From the NCBI GenBank assembly GCA_900316955.1, contig ONEX01000017.1:1-64000 (forward strand): a stretch of DNA of 64,000 nt, written 5' to 3'. The position numbers and the translations under genes are program-made. The notes under the pieces are model-generated. The model was not told the origin of the DNA. It did not search any database and worked only from the letters and a program-made list of their open reading frames with translations. Source of the stretch: an uncultured Bacteroidales bacterium (GTDB lineage Bacteria; Bacteroidota; Bacteroidia; Bacteroidales; UBA932). The first letter of the stretch is position 1. Each line of letters begins with the position of its first letter. Positions 1 to 8,155 of this stretch are shown here, in pieces.

Positions 1-143
1 GCGCAATAAATATCCATAAACAACACCGTTGAATCGAAGTGATGACCTATTAACCCAACTTCTGTCCGAATCATTTGGAAAATCCATAAGAATAGTTAGT
101 CATTAGCAAATTCATCTGCAAAAGTCCGCGAACGAGATATCCT

Positions 144-303
144 ACAAAGCTGCCAAACAGCCGCACCGGAATGGCCATTATACGCATTCATTTGAGGGTC
201 ACGGTGAACGGACTGCACATTACGGCTTCCCGTTCACAGCCATGCCGATTCTACATGCCTACAATGGGGGGCGATGTGCGGCTGTTTGGCGAGATGCCTT
301 TGT
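144..303. repeat. Large imperfect inverted repeat
   Basis: Three nested matches are visible. ACAAAG (144-149) pairs with CTTTGT (298-303). The 14-mer GCCAAACAGCCGCA (152-165) pairs perfectly with 277-290. GTGAACGG (204-211) pairs with CCGTTCAC (230-237). A further partial match joins 173-185 to 258-270. The whole could fold as one long hairpin, or be two inverted copies of a small element. No coding function is suggested. Confidence 0.55.
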
Positions 304-488
304 GAAGAGGGATGTGAAGACAGAGGGTGCTTGTACCGGTCCAATCCGTGGACCTGTACGAGCATTCCTCTTCTTTCCAACGAACTATTACCTTTTCAGG
401 AGGATTTTTCAAAATCAGGGATAGTCCCAGGGGTAGTGAATATCCAAAAACTGCCAATTTCGGCTTTATTTTACCTCGTTTTTGGCAT

Positions 489-516
489 AAAAAAACCAGG
501 GAGCTATCCCTGGTTT
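489..516 (-). terminator. Intrinsic terminator of the DUF2795 gene
   Basis: A perfect 10-bp stem (493-502 with 507-516) closes a GCTA loop. Read leftwards it runs into seven T residues (489-495 as A on the plus strand). It lies about 45 bases beyond the stop codon of the gene at 561-782. Confidence 0.85.
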
Positions 517-560
517 ATTCATAACTAATTGATAATAGCTTATTTATCAATTTTAGCCTC

Positions 561-782
561 TTAATACTCTTCCTCGTTAAAGAAGAAATCGTCCTTCGTG
601 GGATAGTCGGGCCAGATGTCCTCGATGGATTCGTAGATCTCGCCGTCGTCTTCCAGTTCTTCCAGGTTCTCGACCACCTCGTCGGGGGCGCAGGTGCGGG
701 TGGCGTAATCGATCAGTTCGTCTTTGGTGGCCGGCCACGGAGCGTCGTCCAGGCTGCTGGCAAGTTCAAGGGTCCAATACAT
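561..782 (-). CDS. DUF2795 domain protein
   Basis: A 73-residue, very acidic protein that matches the small DUF2795 proteins of Bacteroidota from memory: it opens MYWTLELAS and carries the conserved APWPATKDELIDYA and IWPDYPTKDDF segments. There is no signal peptide or membrane segment, so it should be cytoplasmic. The function of the family is not established; the N-terminal half resembles a small helical domain. It is a single-gene unit with its own -7 box (858-865) and terminator (489-516), divergent from folE. Confidence 0.85.
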   Translation of the reverse strand: MYWTLELASSLDDAPWPATKDELIDYATRTCAPDEVVENLEELEDDGEIYESIEDIWPDYPTKDDFFFNEEEY

Positions 783-857
783 ATCGTTGTCCTTTTAATT
801 GGTTATTTATCAATCTTTTCGGATGTCCCCGAAGGACCGTCCGCACGTTTGGGGCTG

Positions 858-865
858 CAAAGATA
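858..865 (-). promoter_or_regulatory. -7 promoter box for the DUF2795 gene
   Basis: TATCTTTG on the minus strand, an exact match to the Bacteroidota -7 consensus TAnnTTTG, about 75 bases upstream of the start codon at 782. Confidence 0.7.
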
Positions 866-897
866 TACAAAAAAACGATAGAATGATTTTTTTTCGT

Positions 898-905
898 TAA
901 TTTTG
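898..905 (+). promoter_or_regulatory. -7 promoter box for folE
   Basis: TAATTTTG fits TAnnTTTG and is followed by GCAG, a common context in this window. It leaves a leader of about 35 bases before the folE start at 947, and is divergent from the box at 858-865. Confidence 0.65.
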
Positions 906-946
906 CAGTCCCAAATGTCCGCCCAAGGCGCAACAAAATCAATACC

Positions 947-1537
947 ATGGCATACAGGAAAATCGAAGAATACGACGAAAAGACCACGCAGGAGCTTGCG
1001 GGGCACGTGAAGGCCATCCTCAAGTTGCTTGGCGAGGACCCGGAGCGCGAAGGGCTTGTCAAAACGCCCGAGCGGGTGGCGAAGGCCTGGCAGTTCCTCA
1101 CGCAGGGGTATGGACAGAACGGCGAGGCCATCGTCCGTTCCGCCGTGTTCACCGAGCCTTACAGCCAGATGGTCCTTGTCAAGGACATCGAACTCTTCTC
1201 CCTATGCGAGCACCACATGCTCCCGTTCATCGGCAAGGCCCATGTCGCCTACATCCCGAACGGCCGCATCACCGGGCTCTCCAAGATCGCCCGTGTGGTG
1301 GAAACCTATGCCCGCCGCCTGCAGGTCCAGGAGCGCCTGACCGAGCAGATCCGCGACTGCATCCAGGACTCCCTCCAGCCGCTGGGCGTCGCCGTCGTCA
1401 TCGAGGCCATGCATACCTGCATGTCCATGCGCGGCGTGGAGAAGTCCAACGCCGTCACCACGACATCGGCCTTCTCCGGGATCTTCCTCAAGTCGTTCAA
1501 GACCCGGAACGAGTTCCTCCAGCTGATCGGGAAATAG
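947..1537 (+). CDS. folE: GTP cyclohydrolase I
   Basis: Converts GTP to dihydroneopterin triphosphate, the first step of tetrahydrofolate synthesis; cytoplasmic. The 196-residue length is normal for type I enzymes. The zinc ligands are visible as Cys87 and His90 in SLCEHHMLP and Cys158 in MHTCMSMRG, and the core [15 protein letters not shown] is conserved. The N-terminal arm (1-40) is a short helical extension as usual. The start at 947 follows a -7 box by a normal leader. Its stop codon directly abuts the stop of the convergent gene at 1538, so no terminator separates them. Confidence 0.97.
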   Translation: MAYRKIEEYDEKTTQELAGHVKAILKLLGEDPEREGLVKTPERVAKAWQFLTQGYGQNGEAIVRSAVFTEPYSQMVLVKDIELFSLCEHHMLPFIGKAHVAYIPNGRITGLSKIARVVETYARRLQVQERLTEQIRDCIQDSLQPLGVAVVIEAMHTCMSMRGVEKSNAVTTTSAFSGIFLKSFKTRNEFLQLIGK

Positions 1538-2278
1538 TTACTTTCCGCCCGCCATCTTCAAGAAATACCGGAACGGCGCCAGCCAGGTGTCGTCCGTGCG
1601 CGCCATGCCTTCCGGGTGGAACTGGAAGGCGATGAGGCGGTCGCCGTATTCGTAGGCCTCCACGATGCCGTTGGGAGAATAGGCCGTGACCCGGACGCCG
1701 GGCGCGACCTTTTTCACGGCCTGATGGTGGAAGGAATTGACCGTCAGGGAATCCTGGCCGAAGAGTTCATACAGCACACTCCCCTTCTCCACGCCGATCC
1801 GGTGCAAGGCGCCGCCGGCGTGCTTGACCGTCGTGTCCACCTGCGTGGGGATGTCCTGGTACAGCGAACCGCCCAGGACGACGTTCATCAGCTGCTCGCC
1901 GCGGCAGATGGCCATGATCGGCTTTTTCGCGGCCAGGGCCGCCCGCATCAGCATCAGGTCGCTGACGTCGCGGAGCGTATCGACCTTCACCGTCTCGTTC
2001 CAGACCGTCTCGCCGTAGTAGGACGGGTCCAGGTCCGGGCCGCCGGAGAAGATGACTCCGTCCACCCGGCGGACCAGTTCCGCCGCCAGGACGGAATCCG
2101 CCACCGTCGGGAAGATGACCGGGATGCCCCCGGCCCGGGCGACAGCCTGGGTATAGTTTGCGGACAGGGAGGCGGCGCCGGCGGTAGTCCGGCCACAGGA
2201 AATGCCGATGAGCGGCTGCGCCGGCCGGCAGGCCCACAGCGCGGCGACGGCAAGGAGGAGGAGGGTGAAGCGCTTCAT
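1538..2278 (-). CDS. Class-I glutamine amidotransferase (peptidase C26-like) lipoprotein
   Basis: A 246-residue protein with a lipoprotein signal (lipobox ending at Cys17) followed by a class-I glutamine amidotransferase fold. The nucleophile is Cys125 in MAICRGEQ, and the His221/Glu223 pair lies in FQFHPEG. The IFSGGPDLDP segment is typical of gamma-glutamyl-GABA hydrolase (PuuD-like, peptidase C26) proteins. It probably hydrolyses a gamma-glutamyl amide, but export to the periplasm as a lipoprotein is unusual for a PuuD role, so a gamma-glutamyl peptide or peptidoglycan-derived substrate is possible. The substrate is an inference; the fold is well supported. Confidence 0.85.
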   Translation of the reverse strand: MKRFTLLLLAVAALWACRPAQPLIGISCGRTTAGAASLSANYTQAVARAGGIPVIFPTVADSVLAAELVRRVDGVIFSGGPDLDPSYYGETVWNETVKVDTLRDVSDLMLMRAALAAKKPIMAICRGEQLMNVVLGGSLYQDIPTQVDTTVKHAGGALHRIGVEKGSVLYELFGQDSLTVNSFHHQAVKKVAPGVRVTAYSPNGIVEAYEYGDRLIAFQFHPEGMARTDDTWLAPFRYFLKMAGGK

Positions 2279-2293
2279 AGCTACAAAAATAAG

Positions 2294-2328
2294 AAAAAAA
2301 CTCGGAATGGCCGGTTTGTCATTCCGAG
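2294..2328 (-). terminator. htpG terminator built from a dispersed palindrome
   Basis: CTCGGAATG (2301-2309) pairs with CATTCCGAG (2320-2328), and leftwards the stem runs into seven T residues (2294-2300). The right arm belongs to the GTCATTCCGAGCG repeat that recurs elsewhere in the window. Confidence 0.75.
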
Positions 2329-2347
2329 CGAAGCGAAGGAATCTCCG
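2318..2347. repeat. GTCATTCC...GGAATCTCC dispersed repeat, copy 1
   Basis: Reads GTCATTCCGAGCGAAGCG then AAGGAATCTCC. A near copy lies at 15990-16011, and two variants with the same ends lie inside recN (52124-52150 and 52394-52420). This copy abuts the htpG stop codon at 2352. Confidence 0.7.
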
Positions 2348-2351
2348 TTCC

Positions 2352-4352
2352 TTATTTCAGGTAGGCGTCCGTGACGACCTTCTGGCTGCGGGCGATGAAG
2401 TCGCTCAGGGCCTTGCCCTTGAGCATGCCGTTCGCCAGGAGGGCCAGGTCGGTGATCTGGTGCAGGATCTCGTTCCCGGCCGCGAAGGCCTCCACGTCGG
2501 CCCGGTGGGCCTTGCGGACCTCTTCGCGGGCCTTGCGGGCGGCGTCCTTCTCCGCGTCGGAGGCGTCGGACGGGGCTTCGGCCGGCAGTTCGCCCTGCGG
2601 GGCGACCTCGGCCTGCTTCGCGGCCCAGATCTTCGCCACAAGCGGGTTCTCCATATTCACGGTGATGTTGTAGCTCTCGGGCATCTCGCCGTAGAAGTTC
2701 ATCCCGCCGCCGAGTGCACTCATCTCGCGGTAGCGGCGCATGAACTCGCTCTGGGTGATGAGGATCGGCGCGGCGTCGGCGCCCAGGTTGTCACCCGTCA
2801 CGTAGTAGTCCTTGCCGGCGGGCAGGACCGCCTTGAACAGGTTCTCCAGGTCGTAGCGCTCGTCCTCCTTCATCTCCGGCTTCACCTTCTCCTCCTTCGG
2901 GATCAGGTTCTCCACGGCATCGGAATCCACGCGGGCGAAGCGGGTGTCCTCCAGCTTGCGCTCCAGCAGGTTCACATAGTGGGAATCCAGCTCGCAGTCC
3001 ATCAGGAGCACGTCATAGCCCTTGGACTTGGCGGCCTCCACGAAGGCGTACTGGGCCTCCACGTCCGTCGCATACAGGTACACGCGCTTTTTGTCCTTGT
3101 CCGTCTGGTTGCCCTCCACGGCGGCCTTGTATTCGTCGAAGGAGAAGAACTTGCCGTCCGTGTTCTTGAGGAGGGCGAACTTCACCGCGCGGTCGCAGAA
3201 CTTCTCGTCCGTCAGCATACCGTATTCGATGAAGAGCTTGAGGTTGTCCCACTTGGCCTCGAGGTCCGTCCGCTGGTTCTTGAAGATGTCCTCCAGCCGG
3301 TCGGCGACCTTCTTGGTGATGTAGGTGGAGATCTTCTTCACGTTGGCGTCGCTCTGCAGGTAGCTGCGGGAGACGTTTAGCGGAATGTCCGGGGAGTCGA
3401 TGACGCCGTGCAGCAGCGTCATGAAGTCCGGGACGATGTTATCGACATGGTCCGTCACGAACATCTGGTTGCAGTATAGGGAGATCTTGTTCCGGTCGAT
3501 GGCGACGCGTTCCTTGATCTTCGGGAAGTACAGGATGCCGGTGAGGTTGAACGGGTAGTCCACGTTCAGGTGGATGTAGAACAGCGGCTCCTCGTTCATC
3601 GGGTACAGGGCGCGGTAGAACGCGAGGTAGTCCTCCTCCTTGAGGTCGGACGGGGATTTCGCCCACAGGGGCTCGAGGCCGTTGATGACCTTGTCCTTGT
3701 CGGTATCGACATACTTGCCGTCCTTCCACTCCTGCTCCTTGCCGAACACGATCGGAACGGGCATGAACTTGCAGTACTTGTTCAGGAGGCCTTCGATGCG
3801 GGCCTTCTCCGCGAACTCCGCGGAATCGTCGTCCAGGTACAGGGTGATGACCGTGCCGCGGTCGCTCTTGTCGATCTCCTCCATCTCATAGGCCGGCGAG
3901 CCGTCGCAGCTCCATTTCACGGCCTTCGCGCCTTCCTTCCAGGAGAGCGTCTCGATGGTGACCTTCTTCGAGACCATGAACGCGCTGTAGAAGCCGAGGC
4001 CGAAATGGCCGATGATGCTGCCGATCTGGTCCTTGTACTTCTCCAGGAACTCGCCCGCGGACGAGAACGCGATCTGGTTGATGTACTTGTCCACTTCCTC
4101 CTCGGTCATGCCGATACCCTCGTCGATGACTTTCAGGGTCTTCTCCTTCTCATCCAGCTCGATGCGGACCTTGAGGTCGCCCAGCTCGGCCTTGCATTCG
4201 CCGGTGGCGGCCAGGGCCTTCAGCTTCTGGGTGGCATCCACCGCGTTCGCGACAAGCTCGCGGAGGAAAATCTCGTGGTCGGAATACAGGAATTGCTTGA
4301 TGACGGGGAAAATGTTCTCGGTGGTTACACCGATCTGTCCTTTGTTTGCCAT
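2352..4352 (-). CDS. htpG: Molecular chaperone HtpG (Hsp90)
   Basis: Bacterial Hsp90, an ATP-dependent cytoplasmic chaperone for late folding of client proteins. The 666 residues are slightly longer than the E. coli protein. The N-terminal GHKL ATPase shows LRELVANAVDATQK, DEGIGMT and the lid/glycine motif GHFGLGFYS. The middle domain carries the catalytic-loop region around NVSRSYLQSD. The C-terminal dimerisation domain is complete. It lies downstream of fadD but is separated from it by a terminator at 4374-4400. No clear -7 box could be assigned in the roughly 20 bases available upstream. Confidence 0.97.
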   Translation of the reverse strand: MANKGQIGVTTENIFPVIKQFLYSDHEIFLRELVANAVDATQKLKALAATGECKAELGDLKVRIELDEKEKTLKVIDEGIGMTEEEVDKYINQIAFSSAGEFLEKYKDQIGSIIGHFGLGFYSAFMVSKKVTIETLSWKEGAKAVKWSCDGSPAYEMEEIDKSDRGTVITLYLDDDSAEFAEKARIEGLLNKYCKFMPVPIVFGKEQEWKDGKYVDTDKDKVINGLEPLWAKSPSDLKEEDYLAFYRALYPMNEEPLFYIHLNVDYPFNLTGILYFPKIKERVAIDRNKISLYCNQMFVTDHVDNIVPDFMTLLHGVIDSPDIPLNVSRSYLQSDANVKKISTYITKKVADRLEDIFKNQRTDLEAKWDNLKLFIEYGMLTDEKFCDRAVKFALLKNTDGKFFSFDEYKAAVEGNQTDKDKKRVYLYATDVEAQYAFVEAAKSKGYDVLLMDCELDSHYVNLLERKLEDTRFARVDSDAVENLIPKEEKVKPEMKEDERYDLENLFKAVLPAGKDYYVTGDNLGADAAPILITQSEFMRRYREMSALGGGMNFYGEMPESYNITVNMENPLVAKIWAAKQAEVAPQGELPAEAPSDASDAEKDAARKAREEVRKAHRADVEAFAAGNEILHQITDLALLANGMLKGKALSDFIARSQKVVTDAYLK

Positions 4353-4373
4353 ATCTAATGTCTGTTTAATGCA

Positions 4374-4400
4374 AAAAACCGACCCCCGCAGGGGCCGGTC
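4374..4400 (-). terminator. Terminator of the acyl-CoA ligase gene
   Basis: Stem ACCG-A-CCCC (4379-4387) with GGGG-C-CGGT (4392-4400), with one A/C mismatch and a four-base loop. Reading leftwards it is followed by six T residues. It lies about 50 bases past the stop at 4452. Confidence 0.75.
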
Positions 4401-4451
4401 TCAACTACTCAAATTGCAAGCCAGTCCGCCCGGACTGACAAATTGTCACGC

Positions 4452-6098
4452 CTATTTGTACAGGAAGCGGCGGATGGACATCTTCGGAGTCTTCTCGAAG
4501 GGCTTGTCCATCAGTTCCACCTTGGCGATCTGGCTGTAGCCCGGGAACTGGCGGTTGGCGCCACGGCGAATGTTCTCCGGGATCTCGGCCTTGGCCTCGG
4601 GATCGAGGAGGGCCTTGGCGATGGCCTGCTCGTCGAGGAAGACGAGGGCGACCAGCTTGCCGCCACGGTCCACGACCACGGACTCCAGCACGTACGGCTG
4701 GTTGTTCACCACGGCCTCGAGCTCCTCCGGATAGATGTTCTGGCCGGAAGGACCGAGGATCATGTTCTTGGAACGGCCGCGGATGAAGATGTTGCCTTCG
4801 GCGTCGATGATGCCCAGGTCGCCGGTGCGGAGCCAGCCGTCCTCGGTGAACGCGTTGGCCGTGGCCTCCTCGTTCTTGTAGTAGCCGATCATGATGTTCT
4901 CGCCGCGGGCCTGGATCTCGCCGACCACATGCTGCGGGTCCTCGGAGTCGATGCGGACCTCGGCCACGTCGACGGCCTTGCCGCAGGAACCGGCCACGTA
5001 CTTGGTCCAGTGCTCATAGGCGAGCAGCGGGCAGGCTTCCGTCATGCCGTAACCGACGAGGTACGGGAACTTGATGCGCTTGAAGAGGCGCTCGACCTCC
5101 GGGTTGAGGGCCGCGCCGCCCATGATGAACTCCTCGACGTTGCCGCCGAAGGCCTGCACGAGGCCGTCCTTGACCTTCTTGTAGATGACGTTGTTCAGGC
5201 CGGGGATCTTGAGCAGGACCTTCATGAGGGGCTTGTCCAGGGTGGGCTTCACCTTGTTCTTGTAGATCTTCTCCATCACCAGCGGGACGGTGATCAGCAG
5301 GTAGGGCTTCACCTCGGCGAAGGCCTTCATCAGGGCCGCCGGGGTCGGGGCCTTGCCCAGCCAGTAGATGGACGTGCCGTTGCACAGCGGATAGATGAAC
5401 TCGATCACGAGGCCGTACATGTGGGCCATCGGAAGCATCGACACCATCTTGTCGCCGGCCGGGACGTGCCGCTGGCTGTAGTCCACGATGGAGGAGAAGT
5501 TGCGGTAGGTGAGCATCACGCCCTTCGGGTCGCCGGTGGAGCCGGAGGTGTAGTTGATGGTGGAGAGGTCGTCCCAGTTGTCGGTGGGGAATTTCACGTC
5601 GTCCGGGCCGAAGCCGTTCGGATACTTCGCGGCGAAGAGCTCGTCCCAGTGGGCGACCGCGTCGGCGATCTTCTCGTCGCGGCACAGGAGGACGTCCCAG
5701 TTGTCCACGTCGAAGACCACCTTGAGGGCGGGCATCTTCTCGGGATCCATCTTCTTCCAGCGCGCGGCGTTGGTGAAGAGGGCGACGGAGTCGGAGTGGT
5801 TCACCAGGCCCATCACGCTCTCGGGCGTGAAGTCCGCGAGGATGGGGACGATGACGGTCTCGTATGTGTTGACGGCCAGGTAGGCGAAGCCCCAGCGGGC
5901 GCCGTTGTTGGCGCAGAGGGCGATCTTCTCCCCTTTCTTGAAGCCGGCTTTCTCGAAGATGATGTGGAAACGGGCGATGGCGGTGGCCATCTCGGCGTAG
6001 GTCAGGCTTTCGCCGCCGAGGGTGTTGAGGGCGGGCTTGTCCCAGTACTTCCGGGTCGCGGCCTGAAGTCTTTCCAGATAGTGCGGATAAGTGCTCAT
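4452..6098 (-). CDS. Long-chain acyl-CoA synthetase (AMP-forming)
   Basis: Adenylates a fatty acid and transfers it to CoA. The 548-residue ANL-superfamily enzyme shows the P-loop-like signature TSGSTGDPKGVMLTYRN, the YGMTEACP motif and the hinge/core segment GWLRTGDLG followed by IRGRSKNMI, with a late catalytic-lysine context near the C terminus (EKTPKMSIRR). There is no signal peptide. The start at 6098 (MSTYPHYLERL) is chosen because the open frame continues upstream to 6785 only by running across the promoter and antisense to the next gene. It resembles FadD/AMP-ligases of Bacteroidota; chain-length preference cannot be read. Confidence 0.93.
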   Translation of the reverse strand: MSTYPHYLERLQAATRKYWDKPALNTLGGESLTYAEMATAIARFHIIFEKAGFKKGEKIALCANNGARWGFAYLAVNTYETVIVPILADFTPESVMGLVNHSDSVALFTNAARWKKMDPEKMPALKVVFDVDNWDVLLCRDEKIADAVAHWDELFAAKYPNGFGPDDVKFPTDNWDDLSTINYTSGSTGDPKGVMLTYRNFSSIVDYSQRHVPAGDKMVSMLPMAHMYGLVIEFIYPLCNGTSIYWLGKAPTPAALMKAFAEVKPYLLITVPLVMEKIYKNKVKPTLDKPLMKVLLKIPGLNNVIYKKVKDGLVQAFGGNVEEFIMGGAALNPEVERLFKRIKFPYLVGYGMTEACPLLAYEHWTKYVAGSCGKAVDVAEVRIDSEDPQHVVGEIQARGENIMIGYYKNEEATANAFTEDGWLRTGDLGIIDAEGNIFIRGRSKNMILGPSGQNIYPEELEAVVNNQPYVLESVVVDRGGKLVALVFLDEQAIAKALLDPEAKAEIPENIRRGANRQFPGYSQIAKVELMDKPFEKTPKMSIRRFLYK

Positions 6099-6125
6099 TC
6101 GGTTTGTTTTTAGTTTACGCAACCG

Positions 6126-6133
6126 CAAATGTA
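6126..6133 (-). promoter_or_regulatory. -7 box for the acyl-CoA ligase gene
   Basis: TACATTTG on the minus strand (TAnnTTTG), 27 bases upstream of the start at 6098. It sets the start codon and rules out the longer upstream reading frame. Confidence 0.7.
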
Positions 6134-6155
6134 GCAATATTTCCCGAAAGTCTCG

Positions 6156-6163
6156 TATCTTTG
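6156..6163 (+). promoter_or_regulatory. -7 box for the HAD hydrolase gene
   Basis: TATCTTTG followed by GCAG. Divergent from the ligase promoter; leader of about 40 bases to the ATG at 6207. Confidence 0.75.
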
Positions 6164-6206
6164 CAGAATAAAGGACAGAACGAGCAGAATATAGGATAGA
6201 ATCGAT

Positions 6207-7046
6207 ATGCGACGCAAACCCATCATCGCCCTCATCTACGACTTCGACGGCACCCTCTCCCCCGGCAACATGCAGGAGTTCGGGTTCATCCAGGCCATCG
6301 GCCAGACCCCGGAGGAATTCTGGTCCAAGAGCGACGGCATCGCCAAGGGGCAGGACGCCTCCAACATCCTCGCCTACATGAAGCTCATGTTCGACGAGGC
6401 CCGCAAGAGCGGCATCAAGCTCACCCGCGAGGACTTCCACCGCTACGGGGCCGACATCAAGCTCTTCGAGGGCGTCCGCGAGTGGTTCCGGAACGTCAAC
6501 GAGTACGGCCGCCGGCACGGGGTGATCATCGAGCACTACATCAATTCCTCCGGCCTGAAGGAGATCATCGAGGGCTCCCCCATCGCCCGGGAGTTCAAGC
6601 ACATCTTCGCCGGCAGCTTCATCTATGACGACGCCGGTGAGGCGGAATGGCCCGGCATCGCGGTGGACTACACCGCCAAGACCCAGTTCCTGTTCAAGAT
6701 CCAGAAGGGCATCTTCTCCTCCCGCGACGCCAAGAAGGTGAACGAGAGCATGGCCGACGAGAACAAGCGCATCCCCTTCCCCCACATGATCTATTTCGGG
6801 GACGGAGAGACGGACGTCCCGTCGATGAAGATCGTGAACATGTTCGGCGGCAACGCCATCGCCGTGTTCAATCCCGAGGACCCGCGCAAGCGGGGCGTGG
6901 CGCGGAAACTCCTCCGCCAGGGCCGCGTGAATTTCATCACGCCAGCCTCCTATACACGGGAATCCAGGACTTTCCGGGTCGTCTGCGCCATCATCGACAA
7001 GATAAAAGCGGACAATGAATTGAAATTATTGGCCCGTTATCAATAA
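6207..7046 (+). CDS. HAD-superfamily hydrolase
   Basis: A 279-residue cytoplasmic HAD phosphatase. Motif I is YDFDGTLS with the nucleophile Asp12 and acid/base Asp14. Motif IV is GDGETDVPSM (198-207). Between them is a helical cap-like insert (about 20-110), then INSSGLKEII, which fits motif II (Ser114). A substrate cannot be assigned; the cap type suggests a phosphoserine-phosphatase-like member. It is followed immediately by the promoter of the porin/pot operon, so it is probably monocistronic or reads through. Confidence 0.88.
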   Translation: MRRKPIIALIYDFDGTLSPGNMQEFGFIQAIGQTPEEFWSKSDGIAKGQDASNILAYMKLMFDEARKSGIKLTREDFHRYGADIKLFEGVREWFRNVNEYGRRHGVIIEHYINSSGLKEIIEGSPIAREFKHIFAGSFIYDDAGEAEWPGIAVDYTAKTQFLFKIQKGIFSSRDAKKVNESMADENKRIPFPHMIYFGDGETDVPSMKIVNMFGGNAIAVFNPEDPRKRGVARKLLRQGRVNFITPASYTRESRTFRVVCAIIDKIKADNELKLLARYQ

Positions 7047-7054
7047 TTTTTTTG

Positions 7055-7062
7055 TACTTTTG
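7055..7062 (+). promoter_or_regulatory. -7 box for the barrel-potABCD operon
   Basis: TACTTTTG followed by GCAG, just after the stop of the HAD gene. The leader to the ATG at 7123 is about 55 bases. Confidence 0.7.
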
Positions 7063-7122
7063 CAGCCGGAACCCTTTGGGGGTCCCTATGTTTCACCAAA
7101 TACCATTTTATGCGTATCAAAA

Positions 7123-8151
7123 ATGAAGAGACTCCTGGTTGTTTGCGCAGCTGCGTTGCTGCCTTGCTTCCTTGTGTCCGCACAAGAGGCTGACAACTCC
7201 GGCCGTAGCGTCGAGTTGTCCGTTATTCCGAGACTTGACCTCAATCCTGTCTTCTCGACCGAGAAGGGCGGTGGCACGGAATTCACGCTCGGCAATACAT
7301 CTCTTTATTCCCTGTTCGAAGGTAACATCACCGAGAACCTTTCCTTCAGCGTCTGCAACCACTGGGCGGCTTTCGACACCGTCCGGGACGGCTTTTTCGA
7401 TTCCACGAAGCAGCTCTACCAGAGCACCTTCTACTCGGACAACACCAACTGGGTGGACTGGGCGTACCTGACCTATTCCGTGGGCAGCTTCGCCTTTACG
7501 CTCGGCAAGGACATGGTCACCACCGGCGGCCTGGAATTCGACGACTACGACTTCGAGATCCATCCGTCCCTGGTCTCCAGCTTCTGGCAGAACTTCGCCT
7601 GCTACCAGTGGGGCGGCAAGGTGGCCTTCACCACCCCGTCCGAAAGCGACTCCTTCAGCCTCCAGATGACGACTTCCCCGTACGGCGAGCGTCCCTTCGC
7701 GAGCAAGCTCTTCAACTATTCCCTCGAATGGAGGGGTGAGCACGGCCCGCTGGAGACCATTTGGAGCGCCACCGCCGTGGGGGTGGACAAGGGCGAGTTC
7801 CAGCCCGTCTTCGCCCTCGGCCAGCGCCTGAACTTCGACACCTTCACCGTCGGCCTGGACGCTTTCAGCATCGTCGGCGACGAACTCGACATCCTGCGCA
7901 AGGGCATCACCCTCATGCCCGTCGTCACCTATTCCCCCAGTGAGAAGATCACCCTCCTCGCCAAGGGCGGCTACGAGAACTACGCCTCCGAACTGGTCGA
8001 GGACCTGACTTTCAAGCGCTGGTGGGGCGGCCTGGCCTTCCACTGGTTCCCCGTCGAGAACCTCCGCGTCCACGCCGTCGCTTCCTACGACAACGCCTAT
8101 TCCTTCATGTCCCTGACCGCCGGCATCCTGTACAACATCAGCATCCTCTAG
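7123..8151 (+). CDS. Outer-membrane beta-barrel protein, first gene of the pot operon
   Basis: A 342-residue protein with a clear signal peptide ([21 protein letters not shown]) and a body of alternating amphipathic strands rich in aromatic residues, ending in a hydrophobic strand ([12 protein letters not shown]) as barrel proteins do. No named family was recognised. Only four bases separate its stop from the potA start, and one promoter (7055-7062) precedes both, so the two are almost certainly cotranscribed. I infer an outer-membrane channel for polyamines or similar cations. The start at 7123 is chosen over the upstream open frame because it begins the signal peptide. Confidence 0.8.
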   Translation: MKRLLVVCAAALLPCFLVSAQEADNSGRSVELSVIPRLDLNPVFSTEKGGGTEFTLGNTSLYSLFEGNITENLSFSVCNHWAAFDTVRDGFFDSTKQLYQSTFYSDNTNWVDWAYLTYSVGSFAFTLGKDMVTTGGLEFDDYDFEIHPSLVSSFWQNFACYQWGGKVAFTTPSESDSFSLQMTTSPYGERPFASKLFNYSLEWRGEHGPLETIWSATAVGVDKGEFQPVFALGQRLNFDTFTVGLDAFSIVGDELDILRKGITLMPVVTYSPSEKITLLAKGGYENYASELVEDLTFKRWWGGLAFHWFPVENLRVHAVASYDNAYSFMSLTAGILYNISIL

Positions 8152-8155
8152 GCGC

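Larger units (their letters stand above)
1..560. other. Non-coding left end with imperfect inverted repeat
   Basis: About 560 bases without a convincing gene. The short open frames between 242 and 528 overlap each other and show no recognisable domain, signal peptide or promoter. The main structure is an imperfect inverted repeat whose arms meet around position 220. It is followed by the terminator of the leftward DUF2795 gene near 490-516. The stretch is visibly more AT-rich than the genes that follow. Confidence 0.6.

Noticed and set aside
242-528. Short overlapping open frames
   Set aside because: Mutually overlapping, no family features, no promoter, and they cross the terminator at 489-516.
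6099-6785. Upstream extension of the acyl-CoA ligase gene
   Set aside because: Runs across the divergent promoters and antisense to the HAD gene; the family start fits 6098.
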